DNA of 64,000 nt from Selaginella tamariscina (taxonomy: Eukaryota; Streptophyta; Lycopodiopsida; Selaginellales; Selaginellaceae), in NCBI GenBank assembly GCA_003024785.1, contig PUQB01000057.1, positions 596,127-660,126 on the forward strand, written 5' to 3'. Both the position numbers and the translations under genes were made by a program. Under the pieces are notes generated by a model. That model saw only the letters and a list, made by a program, of their open reading frames with translations, ran no database searches and had not been told where the DNA came from. Of the stretch, positions 1 through 11,740 are shown piece after piece; position 1 is the first letter of the stretch; each line of letters starts with the position of its first letter.

Positions 1-350
1 AATATGTTGAGAAGTGAGAGAGGATGTCGAAGCTCATAACTTGGCTATGGAGATGGAGGAGATACTTTTGATGTGTCGAAAGAATTTGCTTAATGCAAAA
101 GACTAAGCTAAAAGGCTAGTCGTACTTACAAATAATTCAATTTAAGAGACAAAGTGTTTGTGCGAGTCATTTTTGCTTCTCATTGGAGCATAGTTCTCTA
201 CAACCATTGCGGACTAGAAGTGTGAGAAGTTAAGTCTTCGGTATGCTAGTCCATACAAGATCATTAAAAAGATTAATATTGTGGCTTACAAGTTGAGGTT
301 GTCTAAGGGAGTGCAACTACATCTTGTGTTCATGTGTGTCGATTAAAGAG
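1..350 (+). mobile_element. Ty3/gypsy pol 3' relic
   Basis: A degenerate stretch whose plus-strand translation recalls the C-terminal part of a Ty3/gypsy integrase: a run like SPYKIIKKINIVAYKL followed by L-S-K-G-V-Q-L-H, which matches the family's usual 'GPY/F...YRL.LP...iHpVFHVS' end. The frame is broken at several places and nothing of the upstream polyprotein is in the window. I treat it as an old, truncated fossil. Confidence 0.45.
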
Positions 351-2680
351 TGCCCTTATGAGAATCATTACCCATTATGTTTGGATGTGTTTTATTGCTG
401 ATGCAATAAGACCTCCCATTTTCATAAAAAAGTCTATTACAAAATCACATGGCCATGTCAATCGCTTTATGATGCAAAGAGGCTAGCAAACCTTCCAATG
501 ATGATGCAACATAACATTGAAGGACTGTATATTTTGAAGATGAACTTCTCCTATTCTCCAATTAGGAGTCGAAAGAAGAGCTTTGTGCCATAAGCTTGTT
601 GTCCTACGACATCACCAACCTTGGAGCCTTGCTTCTTGGTTTGAGATTTGAGGATCACTTGGCATTGGATAGATTTATGCTTTTTTACAATGCAAATAAA
701 ACAAATAATGAGCATGGTGCATCCACCTCTACATCACAGCAAGTTCGAACTATGGTGTACAAGTTAATTGTTGGTAATTTTCCAATCGATCTATAAAGAA
801 AGATGAATGGCAATTCATAATCGTAGAACCAAATAACAAATATTCCAACAATGAAAAAAGCCTTCTTTGCATTATGCAACTTATTTCTAGAAAAAGAAGG
901 TTATATTGTCATCATTGGTAGAATTGAAATGATGCAATTGGTGAGTCAACCAAGGTTAAAGCTACTGCAAAAGATTTGTTTGCTCAATGCATACAAAACA
1001 AGTTGGGGAATTAACTATGATATAAAGGTATATTTCATCCTCGTATTAGATAATATATCCAAATATTATACATGAATCCTATCCCCACATCAGTTCGATG
1101 AGGTGGAAGATCCATATTCCGAACTAAAACTTTGTCACATTCCATCCTCGAAATGCGATTGGTATATGTCCCCATGCATGTCCTTGGCACTGATAACCAT
1201 TGGGATCTCGACCCATCATCCATTATTATCCAACTTTTCATGTTTCTTTTACAATTATATAAAGTAACATAACTTTGTATCTTCCAAAATCTCAAATTTG
1301 TCCAAATTATGAATTTGGTCACAATGGTGCTCATCAAAAGAGAAGAAAAAAAGTGAATGGAATGCATTTCAAATATGTTTTAGTGTATTATGAATAAACC
1401 ACATTAAAAATCAAAAGATCTCATGAACTTACTTAGCTAAACTTCCTTTTATTCCTCGCAAAAATTCATACAATATCAATAAACGTGTAATTCTTGTAAC
1501 TTATACACCAGTTTACTACATATGTGGATGATATAAGGATATGCACAATAGAATACGTGATAATGGTGTGTTTATGCATACAGAGTACTCAGTTAACACC
1601 TCAACAACAGCAACATTGCCAACAACAGTATAGAGCAGGACATATTTAAGTCTCTTGAGGTAGAATCTTAAAGTTAATTCAGATTATTCAGGGGATAGTT
1701 ATTCTAGGGACTTAGGTTAGGACATATTTAACTTAGGACACATACACACATCAATAGCAGCCATATACATCAGTGTGGCTGTCATATGTACCTGAGCGTT
1801 GTCATTGGTAGCCATTAGGATCGCAGTAGAACCTACAAGCCTTATGTTAATCCATAACATTAATTGAAAACTATTTATATGCATAATAGAATATTAATAT
1901 AAATTAGTAATGTTATAAAAAAAATAAGATAAATAATGGAGAGAAAGAAGAACTCTACCAACCTAAAGATAATTGCAGCAATTCACCTTTTAACTTACAG
2001 CCTAGGCACCACTTTACTGTAAAGCCCTAGGAAAAACCATGCTTATTACATCCATAGGATCTCATGCACCTGCTGTGCATGTGCGTGCACGTGGTTAAGG
2101 CGTGTGATCCACCGACATGTGTACCCTTGGATTGTTATTTAATATAATAAATGTATAACACCCCAGATTTTCCTTAAATTTTGTATTTAGGAAACTATAT
2201 TAACTACATATTAAAGGATTCTTTAAAGTTATCTTATTATACAATAAAATTCTTCATTATTATATTATCAAAATTTATAATTAAAAATTTATTTATTTAT
2301 TAATAAAGAATTAATTTAAAACTTATTAAGAATTACTAAGATAGAATTTGAATAATTCGATATATTTCTAGTTTTTATAGATTTTCTAAAGAAAAAATCA
2401 AGATTGAGTCTTTTATTATACTAATTTGATGAATAATTTTATTCATAATAAATAAAAATACTTCATTCTGATATGGATAATAGACAAATTAAGACAAGTC
2501 CCAAAAGTACCATAATCATGTTGTAGCATACCCCAATTGTAAAATTTTAAGTTTATATATATATCAATCATAAAAATTATCTTTTATATATGAGATATAA
2601 TATATAAGGTGACTCTATATAGATTTAGAAACAAGAGTTAAAATTTTGGTTTCATAAAACTTTTTTATAAAGATTAATTC
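351..2680. other. Gene-free AT-rich stretch
   Basis: No convincing coding exon, RNA gene or complete element seen. From about 2,150 to 2,680 the sequence is very AT-rich with short A/T runs. Open frames here are short and lack recognisable motifs. Confidence 0.5.
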
Positions 2681-3500
2681 ATTTAAATAAAATTTTAAGA
2701 ATATAGATTTTAATTACCCCAACATGTGAACCATGTATTTGTCGAATCAACTCTCTTATTTTCTGTTTTAAGTTAGTTAACTTATGGATTACTTTTTTCT
2801 CACTCTTTTTCTCCCAGAAAGTGTCCAAGAACACCCTCTGCGTGGTGTCTTGACGAGCTTCTTCATTTGTCTCATGTAATTGCATCCACCAAGCTTTCTT
2901 GTCTAAGGTGCATGCGAATATGCTTAGCTTCTTACAGTTGTTGCTTATGCTCCTCAGTTCACACACTTGTTCGAAATTATGTACATGTTGGCCGGCGTCT
3001 TCACCCTCGCTCCTCAGAACACGGGTAAAGGCACTGTCACTATGGTCTTCTACGATTGAGTGCATAGGCTGTAAGGTTGCTCATGGGAAGTAGGCTAGTA
3101 AGGTTGCTCATGGGAAGTATTTCGATTCAGTCCCTCAGCTTTAGACGTGTTGAGGTCTTCTTCTTCCCTTGCATACCCACCCTTCCATTTAGGGTTGGTG
3201 ACGAGGATGGGCTCCTCCCGGCTATCCCTCGGGGCCCTCTTTGCAAGACTAGCATGATTGCTAGTGGTGTGGTATACCTCGATTGGACAATATCTCCTCG
3301 TCAGCTGGTGACTTGGTAGGATCGTGTGACTTTGCAGAATCCCCTCCCAATGTTGGGATGGTTGTGGTTGTTGAGGAAGATTCTCCTCGCCTTGAGACAG
3401 TATCCCTCGTCTCTTGATTGTCACAGCTCTACTGTACACCTTTGTAGAATCCCTCGCATGGTCGATATAGTCCTGCTCGCTCAAGTGAATTCCTCTCACC
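2681..3500 (-). mobile_element. Retrotransposon gag-like relic
   Basis: On the minus strand two neighbouring frames look like a plant Ty3/gypsy gag. One has the pattern KKLSIFACTLDKKAWWMQL followed by a W/F-rich, charged stretch (FLDTFWEKKSEKK), as in the retrotransposon gag domain; the next is basic and proline- and arginine-rich. No LTR, primer site or protease was found next to it. It is a broken, isolated fossil. The 3.1-4.1 kb stretch beside it is GC-richer than its surroundings and is probably part of the same debris. Confidence 0.4.
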
Positions 3501-4245
3501 CTGAGACAAAATCCCCTTGTCCCTAGCCCATAGTGACACTATGTGGTCCCCCTCACTGACACCTCTTTTCAATTTGTCAGCTCATCGACATCCATTCACC
3601 TTTATGCGGGTGGTCTTCCCATGTGTTGCCTAGAGAGCCTTGGGCCGCCATCTTAATACTCACCCTAGCCTACTGCATTCTTGATTTACTAAACTCATAG
3701 TACAAAGCTTTCTTCGTCAGTGGTTGGTGCCCCTCCCTACATGGGCCTTCTACTCTTTCCTGGCATCCATGACCGACTTGTCTTGCCCTGTTGGGTGATG
3801 GCAGCCCTAGGTTTACTACCTTCTGTCCTTGTAGCATTGGTCATGCGAAACCTCTAGCTCTCATCCACCATAACTACCTGCGTTGTCGTCATTGCTTTGA
3901 GTTTCCTACCTCTAGTGTAGGCCTTTTGCGTGAGGTCTCCTTGCTTGGGGATACTCATCGAATATGGGTTCAACTCTGTGGTGTGGGGGTTCATTATAGC
4001 CGTCACTTTCACCTACACGAGAGGGGGTGAAGGGCTTCCTTTGTCCTGTCATCCATCCCACTTTGTGTAGTAAGTTGTCACCGGGTAGTCTCGCTCATCT
4101 AGGTGTTGCTCATTCCTGCACATTCCTACACCTGAGATTTGACTATGGTTCCTACTTCTAGATGGTCCAATTGGTGGTTTGATCTAGGTTGACTATTGCT
4201 ACTAGAAGTGGTTTGCCACCTAACAGTTGTTACTATTGGTCTGCA
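3501..4245. other. Gene-free, probable retroelement debris
   Basis: Relatively GC-rich sequence without a recognisable domain in any frame. It continues the character of the gag-like relic to its left and ends where the duplicated segment starts. Confidence 0.35.
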
Positions 4246-4351
4246 CTCGTCAACCATTTGTCTTTTCTCTCTTCTTTCTTGAACGAATAAGCTTTTCAAC
4301 ATTGTTTATACGTGAATACAATCTAACAATTCCATCTCTTGTGAAATTTCA

Positions 4352-4618
4352 TCAGTTTTTGCTCTTTTTCTCTTCTTTCTTGGATGGCCTCTTCCAATAC
4401 AGCAGTAAGCCTTGACACAACATCTTTTTTATGCATGTTAAGATTAACTTCGACAAACGGGTGCACCATGGCCAGCTTTCTAACAACAACACCTTTGTCA
4501 TGTATACTTTTACCCGATGCCCTAAGTTTGCCTTGAGAACCTCCACCTTCACATCTAGATTTGACATTTCGTCTTCATATTTGAATAACATTTTCTGATA
4601 TGCACTCTTATGTCTCAT
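4352..4618 (-). pseudogene. Broken copy of coiled-coil ORF
   Basis: The minus strand encodes a stretch starting MRHKSAYQKMLFKYEDEMSN that matches residues of the 160-codon frame at 9,619-10,101. The left copy lacks the segment equivalent to 'GVISKLR', changes frame there and continues out of frame, so it cannot make the same protein. It is part of the left duplicate. Confidence 0.6.
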
Positions 4619-5342
4619 GGGGTCACATTAATCATACAACTTTATGTCACAAACGAGCTGTGTATTGAGAATTCCATTTGGATCAGCATGTTGTGCATCC
4701 TCTTTCTCCTTATAACTGGGTCCAAATTGATATTTAGGCCCACACATATAACAAAAAAAAAACTTCATGCAGTTCCAGAGATGATTGTAAACACTTTGAT
4801 ATCTGACTCACAATTTCTCTTTTGTGTTCCTTGTCGTGCAAGGCGCACATGAGATTTAAAATCTTTTGGCTATCTTGTGGGTTTTTCTATTTCTGAACTT
4901 CCATGATTAGATTGAGGCATCTCTGCAGATGGGTTGGATCCATCTATGCTAATTCTTCTGCTTGTGAAGCCCTAAACCCTTTCTTAATCTCTAGATTTTG
5001 TAGATAGAAAAAATTTGAATAGACTTATACTCACATGTATTGATCCTCACTAATGATGTCGTTGGCTCCCACTCAGAACTGATTCAATTTAGGTTAGGAG
5101 CTTTCATAGGATCTAGGGTTTTAAATGGTTTTGGCGCTCAAATGGACAACTGGATTTGGTTATAGGGATTTGCGACCGTCGATTTTAGTTTAGGGTAGGA
5201 TCTTGGGTTTTAAATGGCTTTGGCACTCAAATAGACGATTGGATTTGCTTACAGGGATCTGCAACCGTCGGTTTTAGAGCTAACATTGCTTGATTAAGTG
5301 TTTAAATGGTAGGTTCATGATTAAATTGATTGTTAGTATGTG

Positions 5343-7900
5343 TGTTATTACCCATATAACAAATCAAAGAATATTCAGGTACTTATGTCATTCACTAATG
5401 TAATATATATTAATGATTTTCTTTCCTTAAAAGGTATAAACCATAATATTCCCTAAAGATTATGTATATAGATTTAAAAGAATCCAAAAAGGATATAGAT
5501 CTAGAATAAAAGGGAAATAAAAGAATTAAGGAGGGGACCTAGCCTTTTTGGAGAACAACGTGTGGAGACTAGAGACAACTGGGGGAGGTTAAATGGTCTT
5601 GTGAGGGTTTCTAGTTTGTATGTATTAGTGACTAACAAATTGGTATCGAAGCGAGATTTGATCAGTGAAAAGGAGAGGATAATACCACTTATGTGGAGAT
5701 GTTGGACATAAAGGGTAAATTGTCCAAGGATGAGCATGCCCAAGGGCAAAAGTTTTAATGGCAACAAGGACAAGATGTCTAAGCAGCTTCAGAAGATGGG
5801 GCATGGAGAGGAGTACAAGGGAGACTTCTCTAAATCATGAAGTAAATTTCTATTTGTTCTTGCTTAACAAGTAAACTGCATTGCATTAGAGGAGCCACAT
5901 ACACGTGCTATTGTGGTGAAAGGACAACTTGTTGAGCGTCCAATGTAAATCCTCATAGATAGCAAGATAGCGATAACTTTGTGTTAACAAAGTTAGTTCA
6001 GGAATATAGCTTGACTATGAAGATTGTGCTTTAATATAAAATTGAGGACTCAACTGTCACATATAGCTAAAGTGCTTATGTGGAGGAGTTATAATTGGAG
6101 GGAGGCCTATTGCTTATGAGAGTCGTACTTTGAATCCTGTAGAGTAAATACTCGATGTGTGAGGAAGAGTTATTGGCTATTGTTAATGCATTATGAGTTT
6201 GGAGGCACTATCTTTATAGTGTAAGTTTTAAGGTGTTTATAAATCATAAGCCTTTCGTGTATTTATTTACATAAAAAGAGTTAAACTCTCAGCAAGCTTG
6301 TTGGATAGTTAAGCTCATGGAATTTCTTATTGAGCATCACACGGGGAAGGCTAATGTAGTGGTGAATGCTTTGTCACGCGTTAGGAGAGCCATGGTGGTT
6401 GGAGAATTCCAAACATGCTTATAACGAAGATAGTCAGTGAGTTTAGCCATGTAGTTCAACATGCTCAAGCATAAGACGCTAACTCAAAGGACAGTTAGAG
6501 CCACCATTCTCATTTCAGAGTGGAGTTATGTACTACAATGCGTGTGAACCATTTGATCAACTAGGTACTATATTTTTATCATAATTGCCCATAGGCTTGG
6601 AGGGAGGAAAACATATGAGTTGATCAAAGGAGGTTCTATTACAAGAATATGAAAGTTGATATTATAGAGTACTATAGGACTTGTAACAAGTGTCAACAAG
6701 TAAATGTGCTCAGGGATAAACTAAGTGGGCTATTAATACCATTGCCTATTCCAAATAGGTGATGGGGCAATATCTCTATGGACTTTATCACTCATTTGCT
6801 AAGGACACAGAGGCAAAATGAATATGTGGGTCATTGTTGATAAATTAACAAAGTTTGTCAAGTTAATACCCTTAAGAAAAAATGTGAATGCATCAAGGCT
6901 AGCTATGATGTATTTACAACATGTATTTCCAAATTTTCAAATAATATTGTAAGTGATCGGGACTCCAAGTTCACTTCTAGCTTTTGAAGAGGTTTTTTTA
7001 AGTGTATTGAAGTGAAGTTTAAGCTATGTAGTAGAGATCATCTTGAAATAGATGGGCAAATATAAAGGGTAAATCAAGTTCTTGAAGATATGTTGAAGCA
7101 CACCATTAAATATAAGAAAGAAAGGCCAATAAGATAAATATATTCCATTACTTAAGTTTGCCTATAATAACAGCTAGCACATTATGCTATGTTTAGATGG
7201 CATCCCAAGATAGCTTTTGAGCTAGGGTTAATAAGTAAGAAAGTACAGGGCAACATGGATGAGAAAGATAAAGAGTTGAGTGTTGAACTTGAGAATATTC
7301 AGAGTTTGTACAAGAAGAATTTATAAGTGACTCAGAACTGAGTTATTAAGTTTGTCAATGAGCACAGAAGCTTTCAAGAGTTCTAGGTGGGAAATTATGT
7401 ATATCTCCAAGTGATATTTACCACACATGTAAAGCGGAATACTATTGTAGCCTTGTAAAAGGGACATAATAATAAATTATCTCCCAAGTACTCAGGTCCT
7501 TATGAGATTCTGGAGCATATTAGTAAGGTGGTACATCGACTATGGCTCACCCAATGTTTTATGTTAGCCAGTTAAAAGAAAGTACTCAGAAAGAATAAGT
7601 CCCGGGTAGATTTTTTATGGATGTACAAGGCTAAAGATACATGACCAATTAAGTAAATTATATTGTCCTTGATGAAGGATCACTAATAAATCAAAATTAT
7701 TCCCTAAAAAGGTATAAATTAAAATATTCCATAAAGGTATAAAAAGACACATGTACATAGATCTAAAAGAATCTAAAAGAAAATAGATTTAGACCTTAAT
7801 TTGGAAGCATTTTTGGAGAACATGTGGAGACTAGGGACAACTTAGGGTAGGTCGGGTGATCTTGTGAGGGTTTTTAGTTTGTACATGTTGGTGCTTAACA
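5343..7900 (+). mobile_element. Old Ty3/gypsy LTR element, degenerate
   Basis: LTRs: left about 5,343-5,637, right about 7,688-7,900 (its first bases lost). Both share 'TTTTTGGAGAACA..GTGGAGACTAG' and 'TTGTGAGGGTTT' blocks with the LTRs of the element at 29,464-32,740, so they belong to one family. A primer site resembling the plant initiator-tRNA-Met type (TGGTATCGAAGC) follows the left LTR. Inside are weak traces of gag, reverse transcriptase/RNase H and integrase in the usual gypsy order. The coding part is heavily broken and far shorter than a full element. ATGTG occurs at both flanks and may be the target duplication. The other duplicate (about 10,480) lacks the element. LTR divergence suggests an old insertion, younger than the segmental duplication. 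Confidence 0.8.
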
Positions 7901-8540
7901 TGTGAATGTAAGTATTCAATTGCAACGTAGTATAAATTTATAAAATGTGTGAATATCACGAAAAAATTTCCTGACAAATGTGTTAATAAGTGTGTGAACA
8001 TAATTCATTATGAGGCATTTTTAAGAAAACAATTAATTTATGGAGTCATTTTTAAATTCATGTTATCCTCAATAATAGTCCCTTTTTAATTATATATTAA
8101 TGAATTATCCTTTCCAAAGTATATATGTACTTTATCTTTATTTAAATAAACTAATTTATATATATATGTTAAAATTTTATTATACACACACATTATATAT
8201 ATGTTATAGATTTTGTAAATGCAATTAAGTTGCACATGCATGCATATGTGATATAGTTGTACTCATGCGCATGTCAAATCCTTGAGAGTTATTGTCTATG
8301 AAGATTCTAACCAATATTATATATGTTTGATATATATTACTACGATATCATGATATTTAATATTGAATATATATTATATATTTAAATATTATATTACTGC
8401 TCTTTATATATTACACAAAGAATTGGTCTAATGCATAATTTGAAAATGTTATCGAATAATTTACGCGAGGACAAAATTTTGGTCGGATAGTCTATGCATG
8501 CCTGCATGTGTGTGCAGTGTTTCCCCATTGACATGAACAA

Positions 8541-9000
8541 ATATTCCAAATATCATCCTGATAATACAATGTATCTAGTCTATATAGTATAATTATACCA
8601 TATGTAATTTATTTGTATTTGCATCTATATATGTATACTTACGCTGTGCTGAGCAGATCAGGTTGGACATTATACTCATTCGTGACAATTCCTTGTGGTA
8701 GTGCAGCCTAAGAATATATACATGTATTTAATGAACTGACATAAACATTGTGTACACACTCTCTCACATGTGTGTGTGTGTGTATATACATATTAACAAT
8801 TACCTGAATGAATGAAACTCTCAACTGCATGTTACGAAGGCCTGTAGCAGTGGAGGTGGCTGACGTAATAGCAAGAGCGGTGACGAAGCAAACAATCATC
8901 ACAACAACGGCCATGGTAGTACCGCAAGCGATTATACTTGACTGGAGTGCCATGAAAAGACCTAAACCCTTGTTATACAGTAACCTGCCAGCCCCATCTT
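8541..9000 (-). pseudogene. Truncated PIN 3' exon copy
   Basis: The minus strand carries a second version of the last three PIN exons. The transmembrane exon reads [20 protein letters not shown] and continues with VCFVTALAITSATSTATGL. A second exon at about 8,705-8,640 reads AALPQGIV before diverging, and a remnant of the last exon near 8,550 reads MIFGIF and then loses the frame. Compared with the right copy, conserved residues are replaced (RFVTGPAIM becomes CFVTALAIT). No 5' exons exist on this side, so it is a duplication-born fragment and not a gene. Confidence 0.75.
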
Positions 9001-9477
9001 GTTTAGAGAGAGGGAAATGCGCCATGTTTTTCCCGCCTATAGAATAAAATCAGGTAATTATTATGACAAAATCACTATATACAAGTCTATACATACGTAC
9101 GGATTTTGTATTTGTCGTGCAAAAATAGTACTTAAATATTTGATGGCTTTCGATGCTTGTAAAGAAAAGGAAATCTCTATATATGCGGTACGTCTACAAA
9201 GTCCAAAAGGTCATTTCGTGGTTACTGTTGCAATCAAAGTTAGCATTAAGTTAAGATACGCACCGATAAACTCTTTTACTTTCACAATCACATAACGTTG
9301 GTCTGTCATGTGATACAGGCCCTGAGGCTTTAACTTTGTTTTGACCGGTATTTTTATGTGAATTCCTTCCATTTGACAAGTGAAAAACAACATTTTAACT
9401 TGTTTCAATTTTATTTGGTCATCTACCTCCAAATTCACTACTTTAGGATAAACGTTTGACGGTGGTCAAACCACCGT
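8986..9477. other. Spacer between the duplicates
   Basis: About 490 bases that belong to neither duplicate. Frames are open in several directions but none has a recognisable domain. It may be unduplicated ancestral sequence or filler at the breakpoint. Confidence 0.4.
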
Positions 9478-11740
9478 CAACCATTTGTCTTTTCTTTCTT
9501 ATTTTCTAAACGATAAGTTTTATACATTTAACAAGCAGATTTGTGTTGTGTACACGAGTGTGTAGTAATATATATGAATATATTGGGTAATTCAGCATTT
9601 TTTATACATGAATATAATCTAACAATTCCACCTCTTGTGAAATTTCATCAGTTTTTGCTCTTTTTCTCTTCTTTCTTGGATGGCCTCTTCCAATACAGCA
9701 GTAAGCCTTGACACAACATCTCTTTTATGCATGTTAAGATTAACTTCGACAGACTGGTGCACCATGGCCAGCTTTCTAACAAGAACACCTTTGTCATGTA
9801 TACTTTTACCCGATGCCCTAAGTTTGCTGATGACACCCTTGAGAACCTCCATCTTCACATCTAGATTTGACATTTTGTCTTCATATTCTAATAGCATTTT
9901 CTGATATGCAGTCTTATGTCTCATGGGGTCACAGTAATCATACAACTTTACGTCACAAACGAGCTGTGTATTGAGAATTCCATTTGGATCAGCCTCTTTC
10001 TCCTTGTAATTGGGTCCAAATTGATATTTAGGCTCACATATAACAAAAAAAACTTCATGCAGTTCCAGAGATGATTGTAAACACTTTGATATCTGACTCA
10101 CTTTCCCTTCTGTGTTCCTTGTCGTGCAAGGCGCACATGAGATTTAAAATCTTTTGGCTATCTTGTGGGTTTTTCTATTTCTGAACTGATTGAGGCTGGA
10201 TCCATCTTTGCTAATTCTTGTTCTTGTGCAGCCCTAAACCCTTTCTCAATCTCCGGATTTCGTGGATAGAAAAAATTTGAACACATGTATTTATCCTCAC
10301 TGATGATGTCGCTCGCTCCCAGCTCAGAACTGATTCAATTTAGGGTAGGAGCTTTTTGGGTTTTAAACGGCTTTGGCGCTCAAATGGACGATTGGATTTG
10401 CTTACAGGGATCTGCGATCCAAGCCGTCGGTTTTAGAGCTGACGTGTATAATCTTATACTTGATTAAATGTTTAAATGGTCGTTACTTAGAACAAAATGT
10501 AAATATTCGACTGCAACATAATATAAATTTATAAAACATGTGGGTAAATATCACGCAAAAAATTCCCTGACGGATGTATTAATAAGTGTCGTGTGAACAT
10601 AATATTTTAAAGTCATTACGAAGCATTGTAAAATAAAATTTAATATATGGAATCATTTTTAAATTCATGTTATCCTCAATAATAGCCCCCTTTTTAATAA
10701 TTTATGTGATATATATTAATTAATTAACCTTTCCAATGTATATATGTTCTTTATTTTTATTTAAATTAGCTAATTTATATATATTTTAAAAATTTTATTA
10801 TACACACATTATATATATGTTAAGAACGAATCTGATTAGATTTTGTAAATGCAATGAAGTTGCACATGCATGCATATATGATATAGTTGTACTCATGTGC
10901 GTGTCAAATCCTTGAGAGTTATTGTCTATGAAGATTATAACCAGTTATATATGTTTGATATAGATTATACGATATCATGATATTTAATATTGAATATATA
11001 ATATATTTAAATATTATATTATTACTCTTTATATATTACACAAAGAATGGGTCTAATGCATAATTTTAAAATGTTATCGAATAATTTACACGAGGACAAA
11101 ATTTTGGTCGGATAGTCCTTGAATGCCTGCCTGTGTGTGCAGTGTACTCTCCCCATTTACATGAACAAAATGCTGTCATACTTAAGAGCTTTCTCCTCAA
11201 GTGTGTAAGCTGAATAATTGTTTAAAGGCCGAGTAACACATAGTATAGAAGATTAATTGGTAATGAGATAAGCATTCCAAATATCACCCTGGCAATACAA
11301 TGTATTAAATACAATATATAGATAAGTATTATTATTATTTGTATAAATATATGTATACTTACGCTGTGCTGAGCACATCAGGGTGAACATTATACTCCTT
11401 CGCAAACACAAAAGGGACAATTCCTTGTGGTAGTGCAGCCTATAAGAATGTATACATGTATATAATGAACTGACACATATATAAACATTGTATACACACT
11501 CTCTAACACGCACACAATATGTGTGTGTGTACATACATATTAACAATTTACCTGAATGATTGAAGCTCTCAACTGCACGTTACGAAGGCCTACAGCAATG
11601 GAGGTGGCTGACATAATAGCAGGACCGGTGACGAAGCGAACAATCATCACAACAACGGCCATGGTAGTACCGCAAGCGATTATACTTGACTGGAGTGCCA
11701 TGAAAAGACCTAAAAAAAAAACCTTATTACACAGTAACCT
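9478..11740. repeat. Segmental duplication, right copy
   Basis: The right partner of 4,246-8,985. It holds the fuller coiled-coil ORF and the functional-looking last three exons of PIN, and has no retroelement at the site where the left copy carries one. The PIN gene reads through this copy, so this is the ancestral arrangement and the left copy is the extra one. Confidence 0.85.
9619..10101 (-). CDS. Unknown coiled-coil protein (partial gene)
   Basis: A 160-codon open frame, the longest intact frame in the duplicated segment. I do not recognise the family. After a hydrophobic start (ELHEVFFVICEPKYQF) it is strongly charged and helical: about residues 60-110 (AYQKMLLEYEDKMSNLDVKM) and 120-155 (SRLTAVLEEAIQERREKEQK) look like coiled coil. 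Frames remain open upstream of the first Met with plausible codons, so this is probably the terminal exon of a larger gene whose 5' part is missing or unrecognised. It lies downstream of PIN on the same strand. A broken copy exists at 4,352-4,618. No function is proposed. Confidence 0.4.
   Translation of the reverse strand: MSQISKCLQSSLELHEVFFVICEPKYQFGPNYKEKEADPNGILNTQLVCDVKLYDYCDPMRHKTAYQKMLLEYEDKMSNLDVKMEVLKGVISKLRASGKSIHDKGVLVRKLAMVHQSVEVNLNMHKRDVVSRLTAVLEEAIQERREKEQKLMKFHKRWNC

Larger units (their letters stand above)
4246..8985. repeat. Segmental duplication, left copy
   Basis: This stretch aligns with 9,478-11,740, in the same order and orientation, once the gypsy element at 5,343-7,900 is ignored. 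Shared landmarks are GTCAACCATTTGTCTTTTCT at the left edge, the coiled-coil ORF, a TTTTAGAGCT block before the gypsy site, a TGCACATGCATGCATAT block near 8,230/10,860, and the three 3' exons of PIN. Similarity is lost just after CAGTAACCT at the right edge. The copies differ by many substitutions and small gaps, so the duplication is not recent. It left a truncated PIN 3' end here and the intact order in the right copy. Confidence 0.85.
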
